DNA of 62,007 nucleotides from Hyphomicrobiales bacterium (GCA_900466575.1 UBMP01000010.1:1-62007), one strand, 5' to 3'; counted from the first letter of the stretch, positions 9,230 to 18,599 are shown. Made by a program: numbers and translations. Notes: a model not told the origin generated them from the sequence alone.

Positions 9230-9249
9230 CGCAGGTGTTACAACCTGCG
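9230..9249. repeat. Inverted repeat upstream of the 97-residue protein gene
   Basis: CGCAGGT and ACCTGCG (7-bp arms, 6-base spacer) lie about 31 bases upstream of the ATG at 9281. It could be an operator overlapping the promoter or a hairpin in the leader; nothing else identifies it. Confidence 0.35.
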
Positions 9250-9280
9250 GCATAGGGTGGTTCTACTTCTGAGGTTGATC

Positions 9281-9574
9281 ATGACTATCGGACCTGTATC
9301 GAGCGCACAGCCCGTCGTGTCGAGCGAGAGCCGGAGCGAGGCCGCAGACCGCTTTGCCGCAAGGCAGATGGGGATCATGCAGGACATCATACAAGGGCGC
9401 AACGTAGCCCAGAGAGCCTTTGTCGACTCGCATCCCAACACGCGCCAGGCGTTCGAGAGCATTATCTCTTCGCTTTTCGCGCAAGGGAGTTCGCACGCCA
9501 ACGAAGCCGCGCGTATCGCGGCGACCGTTCAGGACATGCGGACGGCCGCCAAGGCCTATCGCGAGAGCGTCTAA
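9281..9574 (+). CDS. Small hypothetical protein (97 residues)
   Basis: An unrecognised, probably cytosolic and mostly helical protein. It is rich in Ala, Ser, Arg and Gln, with no Cys, no signal peptide and no membrane segment. I chose the ATG at 9281 because GAGGT lies 5 bases upstream; the longer open frame to the left lacks a ribosome site. It is isolated between two minus-strand genes, and an inverted repeat sits in its leader. Confidence 0.5.
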   Translation: MTIGPVSSAQPVVSSESRSEAADRFAARQMGIMQDIIQGRNVAQRAFVDSHPNTRQAFESIISSLFAQGSSHANEAARIAATVQDMRTAAKAYRESV

Positions 9575-9670
9575 GGCGAGCACGCCTCTCGCTCAAACGT
9601 CCGATAGAATGCTGACCATGCCGAGGGATTAAGCCAGCGCGGGCAGGCTCGCGCCGGCAACGCTGGTCCT

Positions 9671-10159
9671 TTAGCCCCAGAAGCCTTCATGAACCTTTGC
9701 CGATTCCTCCACGAGGATCGGGCCGATGACCTCAACCTTGCGCTGGCCGGCTGCAAACACGACTTCGCAGGGCAGGTCGAGCGTCGGGTTTTCCGGATGA
9801 TTGCCGGTGATCTCCTTCAGCTGCTTTTCCGTCATGCCGTAGACGCAGCGCTTCAATCCCGTCCAGTAGATGGCTCCGGCACACATGGCGCAGGGTTCGG
9901 CGGACGTGTAGATCGTGCATTCCTTAAGGAGTTCATGCGGGAGCGTCGTCGAGGCGCGCGTCATCAGAACGCGCTCCGCGTGGCCGGTCATATCGTGGTC
10001 GGGCATGTAGGCATTGTGCTGGGTCATGAGCACCTTGCCGTCGGGGCCGACCAGGATCGAGGCGAAAGGGTGGTTCCCGGCATCGCGCGCCTTTTGCGAT
10101 TCGGCGATTGCGATCCGCAACAGCGCTTCGTGATCCAGTTCCTCGCATATCATGGCCAT
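9671..10159 (-). CDS. Nucleobase/nucleoside deaminase (CDA fold, guanine deaminase-like)
   Basis: A 162-residue zinc deaminase of the cytidine/deoxycytidylate deaminase fold. The zinc site is complete: H60-A-E62 and P89-C90-x2-C93. The GAIYWTG segment right after the second cysteine recalls the small guanine deaminases of the Bacillus GuaD type (GAIYWAR) more than TadA, so guanine or a related base is the best guess for substrate. A tRNA-editing role cannot be excluded by sequence alone. It is divergent from a LysR gene (166-base spacer), the usual arrangement of a regulator and its target, and close to a BMP-type importer. Two ATGs (10159, 10153) are possible; AGGGGA lies 8 bases before the first. 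Confidence 0.8.
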   Translation of the reverse strand: MAMICEELDHEALLRIAIAESQKARDAGNHPFASILVGPDGKVLMTQHNAYMPDHDMTGHAERVLMTRASTTLPHELLKECTIYTSAEPCAMCAGAIYWTGLKRCVYGMTEKQLKEITGNHPENPTLDLPCEVVFAAGQRKVEVIGPILVEESAKVHEGFWG

Positions 10160-10221
10160 GCCCTTTATCCCCTATTTCTCTGGCGCAATTGCCGGCGAAC
10201 CGTCACACAGCCGATTCATTC

Positions 10222-10310
10222 CATTGCGCGAATTCGTGCGGTGCGGAAGACTTGCCTTGATCGGCGCGAAATTCAAGTCATTGTAGAAGCTCTTCCGTAC
10301 GAATTGTTCG
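10222..10310. promoter_or_regulatory. Candidate LysR operator region
   Basis: The divergent spacer holds two related sequences, GCGCGAATTCGTGC near 10225 and ACGAATTGTTCGCA near 10298. Each is roughly dyad-symmetric around AATT. LysR proteins usually bind two such sites between divergent promoters. The assignment is inferred from position and partial symmetry only. Confidence 0.3.
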
Positions 10311-10325
10311 CACATTGGAAAGCGC

Positions 10326-11246
10326 ATGTCCCTGATTTCGCCAGCCGCACTTCTCTTTGACGAGGTTGCCCGGCTCGGATCTATCCGCAAGGCGGCCGAG
10401 CATTTGAACGTTTCGCCTTCCGCGCTCAACCGGCGCATTCTCAACCTTGAGGAGGATTACGGGCTCAAACTGTTCGAGCGGCTGCCGCGCGGCGTGCGGC
10501 TCACGGCGGCAGGCGAAGTGCTGATAGCTGACATCCGGAAATGGAAGGCCGATCAGGAACGCTCGAAGGTACGGCTGCAGCAGTTGCAGGGGCTGCGACG
10601 GGGGCATGTCTCCGTCGGACTGATGGAATGTCTGGCTGGCGATTTCGCCCGCAAGCTCTTTGACGAGATCCAGGCGCGCTTCCGGCATTTCACGCTCGAT
10701 ATCTTTGTGGGCGGCACGGCGCTGATCACGGAGAAAATCCTCAACAGCGAACTTGATCTGGCTGTCTGCTTCAACGTGCCGGACCGGCATAACATCCATA
10801 AACTCAAGGCGCTGGAGGCGCCGTCGGGCGTCATCGTGTCGAGGGACCATCCGCTGGCGGGGAGGGCGAGCGTGCCGCTGTCGGAATGTATCGACTATCC
10901 GTTCATTCTTCCGGATTTTTCCATCGCGGCGCGGCGTCTGATCGACAGTGCGCTCGGCTCGTCCGGCGTCCAAACCGTGCCCAGCCTCGTCACCAATTCC
11001 ACAGGATTGATGAAGCGGCTGATTGCCGACAGCAGGCACATCGCTTTTCTCAATGCCGGCAACCTCATCGATCTGCAGAGGGATGCGGAGCTGGAGTTCA
11101 TTCCACTTTCCGGACGGCAGCTGGCGGCGGAGGAGCTATCGCTGATCACCCGGTCCAGCCAAGGCTTGAGCTCCGCAACTTCCGCGGTTGTCGATCTCAT
11201 CAAGGCTCAAATGGATGCCTTGCCAATCGTGCCGAAAAGCGCTTAA
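10326..11246 (+). CDS. LysR-family transcriptional regulator
   Basis: A 306-residue DNA-binding regulator. The N-terminal winged helix-turn-helix covers about residues 5-65 (RLGSIRKAAEHLNVSPSALN, then LFERLPRGVRLTAAG). The C-terminal substrate-binding domain starts near residue 93 and senses a small ligand. It is transcribed divergently from the deaminase at 9671-10159 and sits just upstream of the BMP importer, so it probably controls one or both in response to a purine or pyrimidine; the ligand is inferred. Near-repeats CGCGAATTCGTG and ACGAATTGTTCG in the shared upstream region are candidate binding sites. Confidence 0.88.
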   Translation: MSLISPAALLFDEVARLGSIRKAAEHLNVSPSALNRRILNLEEDYGLKLFERLPRGVRLTAAGEVLIADIRKWKADQERSKVRLQQLQGLRRGHVSVGLMECLAGDFARKLFDEIQARFRHFTLDIFVGGTALITEKILNSELDLAVCFNVPDRHNIHKLKALEAPSGVIVSRDHPLAGRASVPLSECIDYPFILPDFSIAARRLIDSALGSSGVQTVPSLVTNSTGLMKRLIADSRHIAFLNAGNLIDLQRDAELEFIPLSGRQLAAEELSLITRSSQGLSSATSAVVDLIKAQMDALPIVPKSA

Positions 11247-11563
11247 TCTCAGTGTTGCAATTTTTGCAACGCAACGAGCGAAACAATGTGCTTGTGTGCA
11301 ATGCGAAAGCCAGACCAACTAATGCACAAAATTAAAGCAGGGGAACTTGGTGACGTTGCAGCAGTCGTGGGTTGGGAGTCCGTCTGGAGTCCGGGCCGAA
11401 ATTCGGCGTCTTGTCGGATCGGCCATCGATTTTTTTAACGTTTTCTCTTCCGGTCGGGGGGCCGGTTCAAATCATCTTCACGCGTCGTCGATCTTGCCTT
11501 ACGGTCTGAATGCCGGCGGGCGTAGTGGGGTGCTGTTTGCCGCGTCCGCCAGGGAGACTTTCA
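11247..11563 (+). other. Long leader/promoter region of the BMP importer operon
   Basis: A 317-base gene-free stretch between the LysR gene and the first importer gene. It holds the perfect inverted repeat at 11254-11270, an imperfect direct repeat of GGAGTCC near 11380-11397, a short GCCGA/TCGGC hairpin near 11395-11407, and a 7-T run near 11431-11437 that could mark a weak attenuator. I see no protein-coding sequence and cannot match it to a known riboswitch. Confidence 0.4.
11254..11270. promoter_or_regulatory. Inverted repeat, likely operator of the importer operon
   Basis: GTTGCAA-TTT-TTGCAAC, perfect 7-bp arms with a 3-base spacer, 8 bases after the LysR stop. It is not followed by a T-run, so it is a poor terminator. 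Its size and symmetry fit a dimeric repressor site (GntR or LacI type). Nearby TGTGCAATGCG and ATGCACAAA carry related half-sites. Confidence 0.4.
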
Positions 11564-13132
11564 ATGGGAACTGAAGCGACTGCGCGGCTGGAGCTGAAAA
11601 GCATCACCAAGCGCTTTCCGGGCGTGCTGGCAAACGATCAGGTGAGCTTCTCCGTCCAGCCGGGCGAAATTCATGCGCTTCTCGGCGAAAACGGGGCGGG
11701 CAAATCCACCCTCGTCAAGATGATCTACGGCATCATGCAGCCGGACGGCGGTGAAATCCGCTGGAACGGCGAGCGCATCGTCGTTGCCCACCCCAAGGCT
11801 GCGCGCAAGCTCGGCATCGGCATGGTGTTCCAGCATTTCTCGCTCTTCGAGGCGATGACAGTGCTGGAAAACATCGCTCTCGGCATGGATGCGAAGATCC
11901 CGGCGCGTGAACTGGAAGCGCGCATCAAGGAGGTCATGACGCAATATGGCCTCAAGCTCGAACCACATCGCATCGTCTCGACGCTTTCGGTCGGCGAGCG
12001 CCAGCGCATCGAAATCGTGCGCGCGCTGCTCTTGAACCCCAAGCTTCTCATCATGGACGAGCCGACCTCGGTGCTGACGCCGCAGGAGGTGGAGCAGCTC
12101 TTCGTCGTCCTGCGCCAGCTCGCCAGCGAGGGCTGTTCCATCCTCTACATTTCTCACAAGCTGCACGAGATCAAGGCGCTCTGCCACACCGCGACCATCC
12201 TGCGTGGCGGCAAGCTGGTCGACACCTGCAACCCCTCCGTCGAGACATCGCGCTCCATGGCCGAGAAGATGATCGGCGGCAATCTCAAGACGATCGAAAA
12301 GGCGGAAGGCCGCACGGTCGGACGCGAGAAGCTGATCGTCAATCGGCTGAACATGCCGGCCCGTTCGCATTTCGGCGTGTCGCTGAAGGACATTACCTTC
12401 ACCGTCCGTGAGGGCGAAATCTTCGGGATCGCCGGCGTTGCCGGTAACGGGCAGAACGCGCTGTTGCTGGCGCTCTCCGGAGAGACGCTGACGGACGATC
12501 CGGGCGCGATTACCGTCGACGGCGCGCAGCTTGGCCGACTGACGGCGAAGCAGCGGCGGCTTGCAGGCGTTTCCTCTGTGCCGGAGGAGCGCAACGGGCA
12601 TGCTGCCGTGCCGGAATTCACGCTCGCCGACAATTCGGTTCTGACCGCGCGCGACCGGCTTGGTATGGTGAAAGGCGGGCTGATCGATCACAAGGCGGCT
12701 CGGACCTATGCGGGTGAGGTAATATCCACATTTGCGGTCAAGGCGCTGGGGCCGGGCTCGACGGCGGGGTCGTTGTCGGGTGGCAACCTGCAGAAATACA
12801 TTATGGGTCGCGAGATCATGCAGAACCCTGCGGTCCTCGTCGTTTCGCAGCCGACCTGGGGGGTCGACGCGGGCGCCGCAGCGGCCATCCATCAGGCGCT
12901 GGTCGATCTGGCGGCGGCCGGCTCTGCCATCGTGGTCATCAGCCAGGACCTCGATGAACTGCTCTCGCTCTGCGACACGCTCGCCGTGATCAACGAAGGA
13001 CGTCTGTCGCCGTCGATGAAGGTGGCGGACGCCGATATTGAAGAGATCGGTCTGCTCATGGGCGGCGTCCATGGCGACCCGGCCGCAACCGCAAACCTGC
13101 ATCCGGAGCCGGTCCATGCGCATCAAGCTTGA
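11564..13132 (+). CDS. BMP-type nucleoside/purine ABC importer, ATP-binding protein
   Basis: A 522-residue cytosolic double ATPase of the sugar/nucleoside (RbsA/YufO-like) class that powers import through the two permeases encoded next. The first nucleotide-binding domain has Walker A GENGAGKST at residues 41-49 and a variant signature SVGERQ. The second has a degenerate P-loop (GVAGNGQN) and an intact LSGGN signature, the usual asymmetry of this class. I chose the ATG at 11564 because AGGGAGA lies 6 bases upstream. It overlaps the next gene by 17 bases, so translation is coupled. Substrate is inferred from the BMP-type binding protein in the operon. Confidence 0.92.
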   Translation: MGTEATARLELKSITKRFPGVLANDQVSFSVQPGEIHALLGENGAGKSTLVKMIYGIMQPDGGEIRWNGERIVVAHPKAARKLGIGMVFQHFSLFEAMTVLENIALGMDAKIPARELEARIKEVMTQYGLKLEPHRIVSTLSVGERQRIEIVRALLLNPKLLIMDEPTSVLTPQEVEQLFVVLRQLASEGCSILYISHKLHEIKALCHTATILRGGKLVDTCNPSVETSRSMAEKMIGGNLKTIEKAEGRTVGREKLIVNRLNMPARSHFGVSLKDITFTVREGEIFGIAGVAGNGQNALLLALSGETLTDDPGAITVDGAQLGRLTAKQRRLAGVSSVPEERNGHAAVPEFTLADNSVLTARDRLGMVKGGLIDHKAARTYAGEVISTFAVKALGPGSTAGSLSGGNLQKYIMGREIMQNPAVLVVSQPTWGVDAGAAAAIHQALVDLAAAGSAIVVISQDLDELLSLCDTLAVINEGRLSPSMKVADADIEEIGLLMGGVHGDPAATANLHPEPVHAHQA

Positions 13133-14210
13133 AAAACGACCCGAACCCTCAACCCTGATGGCCTTCGCGACACCGATTGCCTCGGTGCTGCTCACCATGG
13201 CCATCGGCGTGGTCGTGTTCGATGCGCTGGGCATCAAGGGTGAGAAGGCCGTTATCGACATCTTTCTGACGCCGCTCTTGTCGTCCTACAAATGGCAGGA
13301 CGTGGCGGTGAAGGCAGCGCCGCTCATTATTATCGCGCTCGGCCTTTCCGTCGGCAATCGCGCACAGGTCTGGAATATCGGTGCCGAGGGGCAATATGTC
13401 ATCGGGGCGCTGGCGGCAGCCGGCGTGGGCATTGCTGCCGGCGGGGCAGGCGGGGGTATCATCATCACGCTGATGATCCTGGCCGGCATTCTCGGCGGCA
13501 CCTTCTGGGCGGTTTTCCCGGCCTTTCTCAAGACGCGGCTCAACGTCAACGAGATCCTGACCTCGCTGATGCTGACCTATGTGGCGCTGCAGGTGCTCGG
13601 CTATCTCGTCGGCGGTCCGTGGAAGGACCCGAACGGGCGCAACTTCCCTGCCACCGCGCCGCTTCATGCGGACCAGACGCTGCCGATCCTGTTTCCGGGC
13701 ACGACTGTGCATCTCGGCGTCGCCATTGCGCTCGTGCTGCCCTTCGTCTTCTGGCTGATCATGTCGCGCTCTGTCTTCGGCTTCCAGATCCGCGTCGTCG
13801 GCAGTGCGCCGGATGCGGCGCGTCATGGCGGCTTCGATGCCAAGCAGACGATCTGGCTTTCGCTCCTTATCGGCGGCGCGATGGCAGGCCTTGCCGGCGC
13901 GCTGGAGTTTGCAGGCGCCCTCAAGGCCATCAATCTCGGCTTCCCGTCGGGCTACGGCTTCACGGCCATCATCGTATCTTTCCTAGGACGCCTCAACCCG
14001 ATCGGCTGCCTGATTGCGGGCATCGTGCTTGCCGTCACCTATGTCGGCGGCCAGGTGGCGCAGACGACGGTGCATATTCCCAATTCCACGGCCGGCATTT
14101 TCCAGGCCATGATGCTGTTCTTCATTCTGGCGAGCGACATTCTCATCCGGTACCGGGTGCGCTTCGTCGGCAGCCCGAAGTTGGCCCCCATGCCCGCGGC
14201 AGGAGAGTGA
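13116..14210 (+). CDS. BMP-type ABC importer, permease 1
   Basis: A 364-residue inner-membrane permease of the branched-chain/ribose-nucleoside type, with about 9 hydrophobic segments. The conserved NRAQVWNIGAEGQ block near residue 80 and the NVNEILTSLMLTY block near 145 are typical of the YufP-like subunit. The ATG at 13116 was chosen because GGAG precedes it; the frame opens further left inside the ATPase gene but that part is out-of-frame shadow. The start overlaps the ATPase gene by 17 bases and the stop is 3 bases before the second permease. Confidence 0.9.
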   Translation: MRIKLEKRPEPSTLMAFATPIASVLLTMAIGVVVFDALGIKGEKAVIDIFLTPLLSSYKWQDVAVKAAPLIIIALGLSVGNRAQVWNIGAEGQYVIGALAAAGVGIAAGGAGGGIIITLMILAGILGGTFWAVFPAFLKTRLNVNEILTSLMLTYVALQVLGYLVGGPWKDPNGRNFPATAPLHADQTLPILFPGTTVHLGVAIALVLPFVFWLIMSRSVFGFQIRVVGSAPDAARHGGFDAKQTIWLSLLIGGAMAGLAGALEFAGALKAINLGFPSGYGFTAIIVSFLGRLNPIGCLIAGIVLAVTYVGGQVAQTTVHIPNSTAGIFQAMMLFFILASDILIRYRVRFVGSPKLAPMPAAGE

Positions 14211-14213
14211 TCC

Positions 14214-15137
14214 ATGAGCACTGAATTCATCATCGCCGCTATCGTCACCATTGTCGGTCTTACCACACCAATCCTGCTGGCCGCCCTCGGTGAACTCGTG
14301 GTCGAGAAGGCCGGGGTGCTCAATCTCGGCGTGGAGGGCATGATGCTGATGGGCGCGATCTGCGGCTTCGGCGTCACGGTCTCGACGTTCAATCCCTGGC
14401 TCGGCATCCTGGGTGCGGCCGCCGGCGGTGCGCTCTCGTCCATGCTGTTTGCGGTTCTGGTCCTGGAGCTGAACTCCAACCAGGTCGCGACCGGGCTGGC
14501 ACTGACGATTTTCGGCACCGGCCTCTCGTCGCTGATCGGCTTGTCCTACACAGGCTTCATCGCGCCGGTTTTCGGCTCGGTCTTTCCGGCGTCGCTCGCC
14601 AACGATGCCTATCTCAAGGTCATATTCGGCTATTCGCCCATCGTCTATTTCGCTTTGATCATGGTTCCGGTCGTCGCGTGGTTCCTGAAATCCACCCGGT
14701 CCGGCATGATCCTGCGCGCCGTGGGCGAGAACGACCTGTCGGCCCATTCGATCGGCTATTCGGTCAAGGGCGTGCGCTATGCGGCGATTGCCTTCGGCGG
14801 GGCCATGGCCGGCATTGGCGGTGCCTATTTCTCGATGGTCATCACGCCCATGTGGGCCGAGAAGATGACGGCCGGTCGTGGCTGGATCGCTCTGGCGCTG
14901 GTCGTGTTCGCCGGCTGGCGGGCAGGGCGGCTGCTCGTCGGCGCCTATTTCTTCGGCATCCTCATGGCTCTGGAACTGTATGCAAAGGCGTCGGGGTTCT
15001 CGTTCCTGCCGTCGCAATTCTGGGCCGCCATGCCCTACCTCATGACGGTCATCGCGCTTTCCGTGATTTCGATGCGCGACCGTTCGGGCGGCAACGCCCC
15101 GGCCTGCCTCGGCAAGCCGTTCCTTCCATCAACCTGA
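14214..15137 (+). CDS. BMP-type ABC importer, permease 2
   Basis: A 307-residue inner-membrane permease (YufQ-like) with about 8-9 hydrophobic segments. The VLNLGVEGMMLMGA block near residues 37-50 and LELNSNQVATGLALTIFG near 83-100 are hallmarks of this subunit, the partner of permease 1. The GTAFFGG-like loop expected in the C-terminal half appears as ALVVFAGWRAGR. Start is 3 bases after the previous stop with GAGAG upstream, so the two permeases are made together. Confidence 0.9.
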   Translation: MSTEFIIAAIVTIVGLTTPILLAALGELVVEKAGVLNLGVEGMMLMGAICGFGVTVSTFNPWLGILGAAAGGALSSMLFAVLVLELNSNQVATGLALTIFGTGLSSLIGLSYTGFIAPVFGSVFPASLANDAYLKVIFGYSPIVYFALIMVPVVAWFLKSTRSGMILRAVGENDLSAHSIGYSVKGVRYAAIAFGGAMAGIGGAYFSMVITPMWAEKMTAGRGWIALALVVFAGWRAGRLLVGAYFFGILMALELYAKASGFSFLPSQFWAAMPYLMTVIALSVISMRDRSGGNAPACLGKPFLPST

Positions 15138-15162
15138 AACGCCCTGACGATAGGAGTTCACC

Positions 15163-16245
15163 ATGGCTATCATTACCCGCCGTACATTCATGCAGGCAGC
15201 CGGCGCTGCCGCGACGCTGCCGATGCTCGGTAACAAGGCCTTCGCCGCCGACAAGGTCAAGATCGGCTTCATCTTCCTCGGCCCGGTCGGCGACTACGGC
15301 TGGACCTGGGCGCACAACAAGGGCCGCGAACAGGTCGAGAAGGAACTCGGCGACAAGGTCGAGACCGTGTATGTCGAAAACGTCCAGGAAGACGCGTCCG
15401 CGATCCCGGTCATCCGCGACCTCGCACAGCAGGGCTGCAAGCTGATCTTCACGACGTCCTACGGCTACATGGACCAGACCATCGCAGTGGCCAAGGAATT
15501 TCCGGACGTCAAGTTCGAGCATTGCACGGGCTACAAGCGCGCCGACAACGTCGCGACCTATAACTCGAAGTTCCACGAAGGCCGCGCCGTTCTCGGCACG
15601 ATCGCCGGCAAGATGTCGAAGTCGGGCACGCTTGGTTATCTCGGTTCCTACAAGGTTCCGGAAGTCGTTCTCGGCGTGAACTCCTTCGCGCTTTCCGCGC
15701 AGAAGCAGAACCCGAACGCCAAGGTCAAACTCGTTCTCATCGACAGCTGGTTCGACCCGCCGAAGGAAGCCGCTGCGACCGAGACGCTGATCAACCTCGG
15801 CTGCGACATCGTCACGACCCACACCGACAGCCCCGGTCCGCTGCAGATCCTGGAACAGAAGAAGCTCTACGGCTTCGGCCAGGGCGCAGATATGTCGCGC
15901 TTCGCACCGTCTGCCCACCTGACCGCCATCGAAGATATCTGGGGTCCGTATTACGTCGAGCGCGTCAAGATGATCCTCGACAAGTCCTGGAAGTCCACCG
16001 ATACCTGGGACGGTTTCAAGGAAGGCACCGTCAAGATCTCTCCGTACAACAAGGCCATTCCGGCTGATGTCGTCAAGCTCGCCGATGACGTCCAGGCCGG
16101 CTACAAAGATGGTTCCTACGACATCTTCAAGGGCCCGATCTACGATCAGGCCGGTACGCTGAAGGTCAAGGAAGGCGAGACGATGAAGCTTGCCGACCTC
16201 GCCGTGATGGACTGGTTCGTCAAGGGCGTCGAAAGCGCTGCCTGA
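15163..16245 (+). CDS. BMP-family substrate-binding protein (Tat-exported)
   Basis: A 360-residue periplasmic receptor for the importer. The N terminus has a twin-arginine signal, TRRTFMQAAG, with cleavage likely after AFA near residue 28. The mature part begins with KVKIGFIFLGPVGDYGWT, the typical start of Bmp/PnrA-like proteins, which bind nucleosides or purine bases; F and W residues in that segment usually stack on the base. It lacks a lipobox, so it is soluble rather than a lipoprotein. Usage of optimal codons is strong, fitting high expression relative to the permeases. AGGAG lies 7 bases before the ATG. Confidence 0.92.
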   Translation: MAIITRRTFMQAAGAAATLPMLGNKAFAADKVKIGFIFLGPVGDYGWTWAHNKGREQVEKELGDKVETVYVENVQEDASAIPVIRDLAQQGCKLIFTTSYGYMDQTIAVAKEFPDVKFEHCTGYKRADNVATYNSKFHEGRAVLGTIAGKMSKSGTLGYLGSYKVPEVVLGVNSFALSAQKQNPNAKVKLVLIDSWFDPPKEAAATETLINLGCDIVTTHTDSPGPLQILEQKKLYGFGQGADMSRFAPSAHLTAIEDIWGPYYVERVKMILDKSWKSTDTWDGFKEGTVKISPYNKAIPADVVKLADDVQAGYKDGSYDIFKGPIYDQAGTLKVKEGETMKLADLAVMDWFVKGVESAA

Positions 16246-16271
16246 TTTCAGGCAAACCACGATGAATTCTG

Positions 16272-16300
16272 GAAGGCGGCTTCGGCCGCCTTCTTCTTTT
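16272..16300 (+). terminator. Rho-independent terminator of the importer operon
   Basis: A perfect 9-bp stem GAAGGCGGC / GCCGCCTTC with a TTCG loop (16272-16293), followed by TTCTTTT. It lies 26 bases after the binding-protein stop and closes the four-gene operon. Confidence 0.88.
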
Positions 16301-16450
16301 CAGGTTTCTGGAACGGCATCGATTTACGGGTGACATAGAATTTTGTGCGTAACCCAGTGTTGGCTGGAAGTGCGGCGACTTCAAACACTTTCCCTCCTTG
16401 TCCCTATGCCTTTGCGCATGCAATCCAGCCCGGCATTTCGATGTTCACGC

Positions 16451-16849
16451 CTAACGATTGACCCGCCGAACCAGATTGGGAAACTGATCCAACAGCTGAC
16501 ATTGTTCGTCAGGCGTCAGCCCTTCATATTTTTTCTTCGCGACCAGGAATTTCGCCGGCACTGACGCGTCAACTCTCCATTGAGCAGAATATCTTGCTCT
16601 TAAGCGGCGGCCTTCGCGCGTGTCTTCATATTCCCAATCGCAGTTTCCTCCGGCGATGACTGCAGCAAATGAATCAATCTCTGCATTCCTCAGGGGCTTT
16701 CTGAATTGAAAGTCGTCATAAACGTACAGCGCGAGTAGAGCCAGCAGAGCCGCCGCGACAACGAAGAGACTGATTACCAGACGTTTGGAAACATTCACTG
16801 TTATGGGCTCTTGCGTGAGGGATCCAGTCGCCCGTGTCCTGCTGCCCAT
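16451..16849 (-). CDS. Hypothetical protein with one membrane anchor
   Basis: A 132-residue protein I do not recognise. Residues about 23-43 (KRLVISLFVVAAALLALLAL) form a signal anchor, followed by a soluble domain of about 85 residues with two cysteines that would lie in the periplasm. The 17 residues before the anchor are polar and may not be translated: a GTG at codon 18 is an alternative start. No operon partner is evident; radC begins its minus-strand 3' end just upstream. Confidence 0.55.
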   Translation of the reverse strand: MGSRTRATGSLTQEPITVNVSKRLVISLFVVAAALLALLALYVYDDFQFRKPLRNAEIDSFAAVIAGGNCDWEYEDTREGRRLRARYSAQWRVDASVPAKFLVAKKKYEGLTPDEQCQLLDQFPNLVRRVNR

Positions 16850-16887
16850 ATGTCACGAATAACGAGCAGTTCGGCTGCACATGGCTG

Positions 16888-17730
16888 TCAAATCAGCCTC
16901 AGTCCCTTGAAGCTGACATGCCCTTCCTTGCCGATGATGATGTGATCGTGGACGGTGATGCCGAGCGGTTTGGCGGTCTCGATGATCGTTTTGGTCATCT
17001 CGATATCGGCGCGCGAGGGCGTCGGATCGCCGGACGGATGATTGTGGACGAGGATGATGGCGGTCGCAGAAAGATCTAGCGCGCGCTTCACCACCTCGCG
17101 CGGATAGACCGGCGTGTGGTCGACCGTGCCTTTTTGCTGGACCTCATCGGCGATGAGGGCATTACGCTTGTCGAGGAAAAGGATGCGGAACTGTTCCCGC
17201 GTCTCGTAGGCCATCGCCGCATGACAGTATTCCACCACCGATGACCAGGAGGCGAGGACCTTCTTGCCTTTCAGTTCGCTCTTGAGCATGCGGTGCGCCG
17301 TGGCGGCAATCAGCTTGATGTCGGTGGCCACAGCTTCGCCGACGCCCTTGACCTCCGTCAGCCGGGCAGCTTCCGCACCGAAAACGCCGGCGAGAGTTCC
17401 GAAACGGTCAAGCAGGGCTTTGGCGATTGGCTTTGTGTCGCGACGCGGAATGAGGCGGAAGAGGAGGAGTTCAAGGATTTCGTAATCGGCGAGCGCCGTG
17501 TCGCCATGGTCGCGGAAGCGGGTGCGCAATCGCTCGCGGTGGCCATGGTAATGCTGTTCGGGAGAGGGGCTTTCCTTGCCGTCTTGCGTCGCCTTGGCTG
17601 CTGCCTTGGGACGCTGGCGGGGTTCGGCAAAGAAGCCGCGTTCGTCTCCCTCGAAATCGGCGGAAAAATTGTCCGGGTCCTCGGCATCTGCCGGCTCGTC
17701 CAGACGATCCTTGCCGCCGTTTTCAATCAT
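16888..17730 (-). CDS. radC: RadC-family JAB domain protein
   Basis: A 280-residue protein of the RadC family, once linked to DNA repair but now of uncertain function. An N-terminal acidic, low-complexity stretch (1-60) leads into a helix-hairpin-helix-like region ([12 protein letters not shown] near 127-138). The C-terminal JAB1/MPN metalloprotease-like domain holds the conserved [14 protein letters not shown] motif near residues 228-241. The N-terminal extension is longer than in E. coli RadC (about 220 residues). Its ATG overlaps the map stop by one base (TGATG), so translation is coupled to map. Confidence 0.93.
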   Translation of the reverse strand: MIENGGKDRLDEPADAEDPDNFSADFEGDERGFFAEPRQRPKAAAKATQDGKESPSPEQHYHGHRERLRTRFRDHGDTALADYEILELLLFRLIPRRDTKPIAKALLDRFGTLAGVFGAEAARLTEVKGVGEAVATDIKLIAATAHRMLKSELKGKKVLASWSSVVEYCHAAMAYETREQFRILFLDKRNALIADEVQQKGTVDHTPVYPREVVKRALDLSATAIILVHNHPSGDPTPSRADIEMTKTIIETAKPLGITVHDHIIIGKEGHVSFKGLRLI

Positions 17731-18554
17731 CAGGTCAGCCCCGGCCTGTCGAGCCCTGCGGGCGAGAGGGTGAAGATCTCGCAGCCCGTGGCTGTAACGC
17801 CTACGGTGTGCTCATACTGCGCCGTCAGCGAGCGGTCACGGGTGACGGCTGTCCAGCCATCCCCCAGAACCTTCACATGCGGACGGCCGAGATTGATCAT
17901 CGGCTCGATGGTGAAGATCATGCCTTCGCGAATTTCCGGTCCTTCATGGGCGCGCCCATAATGCAGGATGTTCGGCGTGTCATGGAAGAGGCGTCCGACG
18001 CCATGGCCGCAAAAGTCGCGCACGACCGAACAGCGTTCCCCTTCCGCATAGGTCTGGATCGCTTCGCCGATCGCGCCCGTCCGTGCTCCGGGGCGGACGG
18101 CAGCGATGCCGCGCAGCAGGCTTTCATAAGTCACTTCGAGAAGACGGATGCCGGCACGCTTGACCTCACCGACAGGGTACATGCGGCTCGCGTCGCCATG
18201 CCAGCCATCGAGGATGTAGGTGACGTCGATATTGACGATGTCACCGTCGCGCAGCGGCTTGTCGTCGGGAATGCCATGGCAGACGACGTGGTTGATCGAG
18301 GTGCAGGTGGACTTGGTGTAGCCGCGATAGTTCAACGTCGCCGGAAGTGCGCCATTGTCCATGCCGAATTCGAAGACGAAGCGGTCGATCGCATTGGTCG
18401 TCACGCCCGGCTGCACCATGGGGACAAGTGCGTCGAGGCAGCGCGCCGTCAGTTGGCAGGCGCGGCGCATGCCTTCGAAGGCATCCGGTCCGTAAAGGCG
18501 GATCGCACCCGTGTTCTTCAACGGTGCAGTGGCGGCTTCGATATAGTTGACCAT
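17730..18554 (-). CDS. map: Methionine aminopeptidase, type I
   Basis: A 274-residue cytosolic metalloprotease that removes the initiator methionine from new proteins. All five metal ligands are visible: D110, D121, H184, E217 and E248, plus the substrate-side H93. There is no N-terminal zinc-finger or extra insert, so it is the short bacterial type Ia. It lies in a minus-strand series phaC-sfsA-map-radC, 45 bases after sfsA and overlapping radC by one base. Confidence 0.96.
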   Translation of the reverse strand: MVNYIEAATAPLKNTGAIRLYGPDAFEGMRRACQLTARCLDALVPMVQPGVTTNAIDRFVFEFGMDNGALPATLNYRGYTKSTCTSINHVVCHGIPDDKPLRDGDIVNIDVTYILDGWHGDASRMYPVGEVKRAGIRLLEVTYESLLRGIAAVRPGARTGAIGEAIQTYAEGERCSVVRDFCGHGVGRLFHDTPNILHYGRAHEGPEIREGMIFTIEPMINLGRPHVKVLGDGWTAVTRDRSLTAQYEHTVGVTATGCEIFTLSPAGLDRPGLT

Positions 18555-18599
18555 GTCGATTCGGTATTTCCCGGGTGTGTATCTCTACTCTATGCCGGC

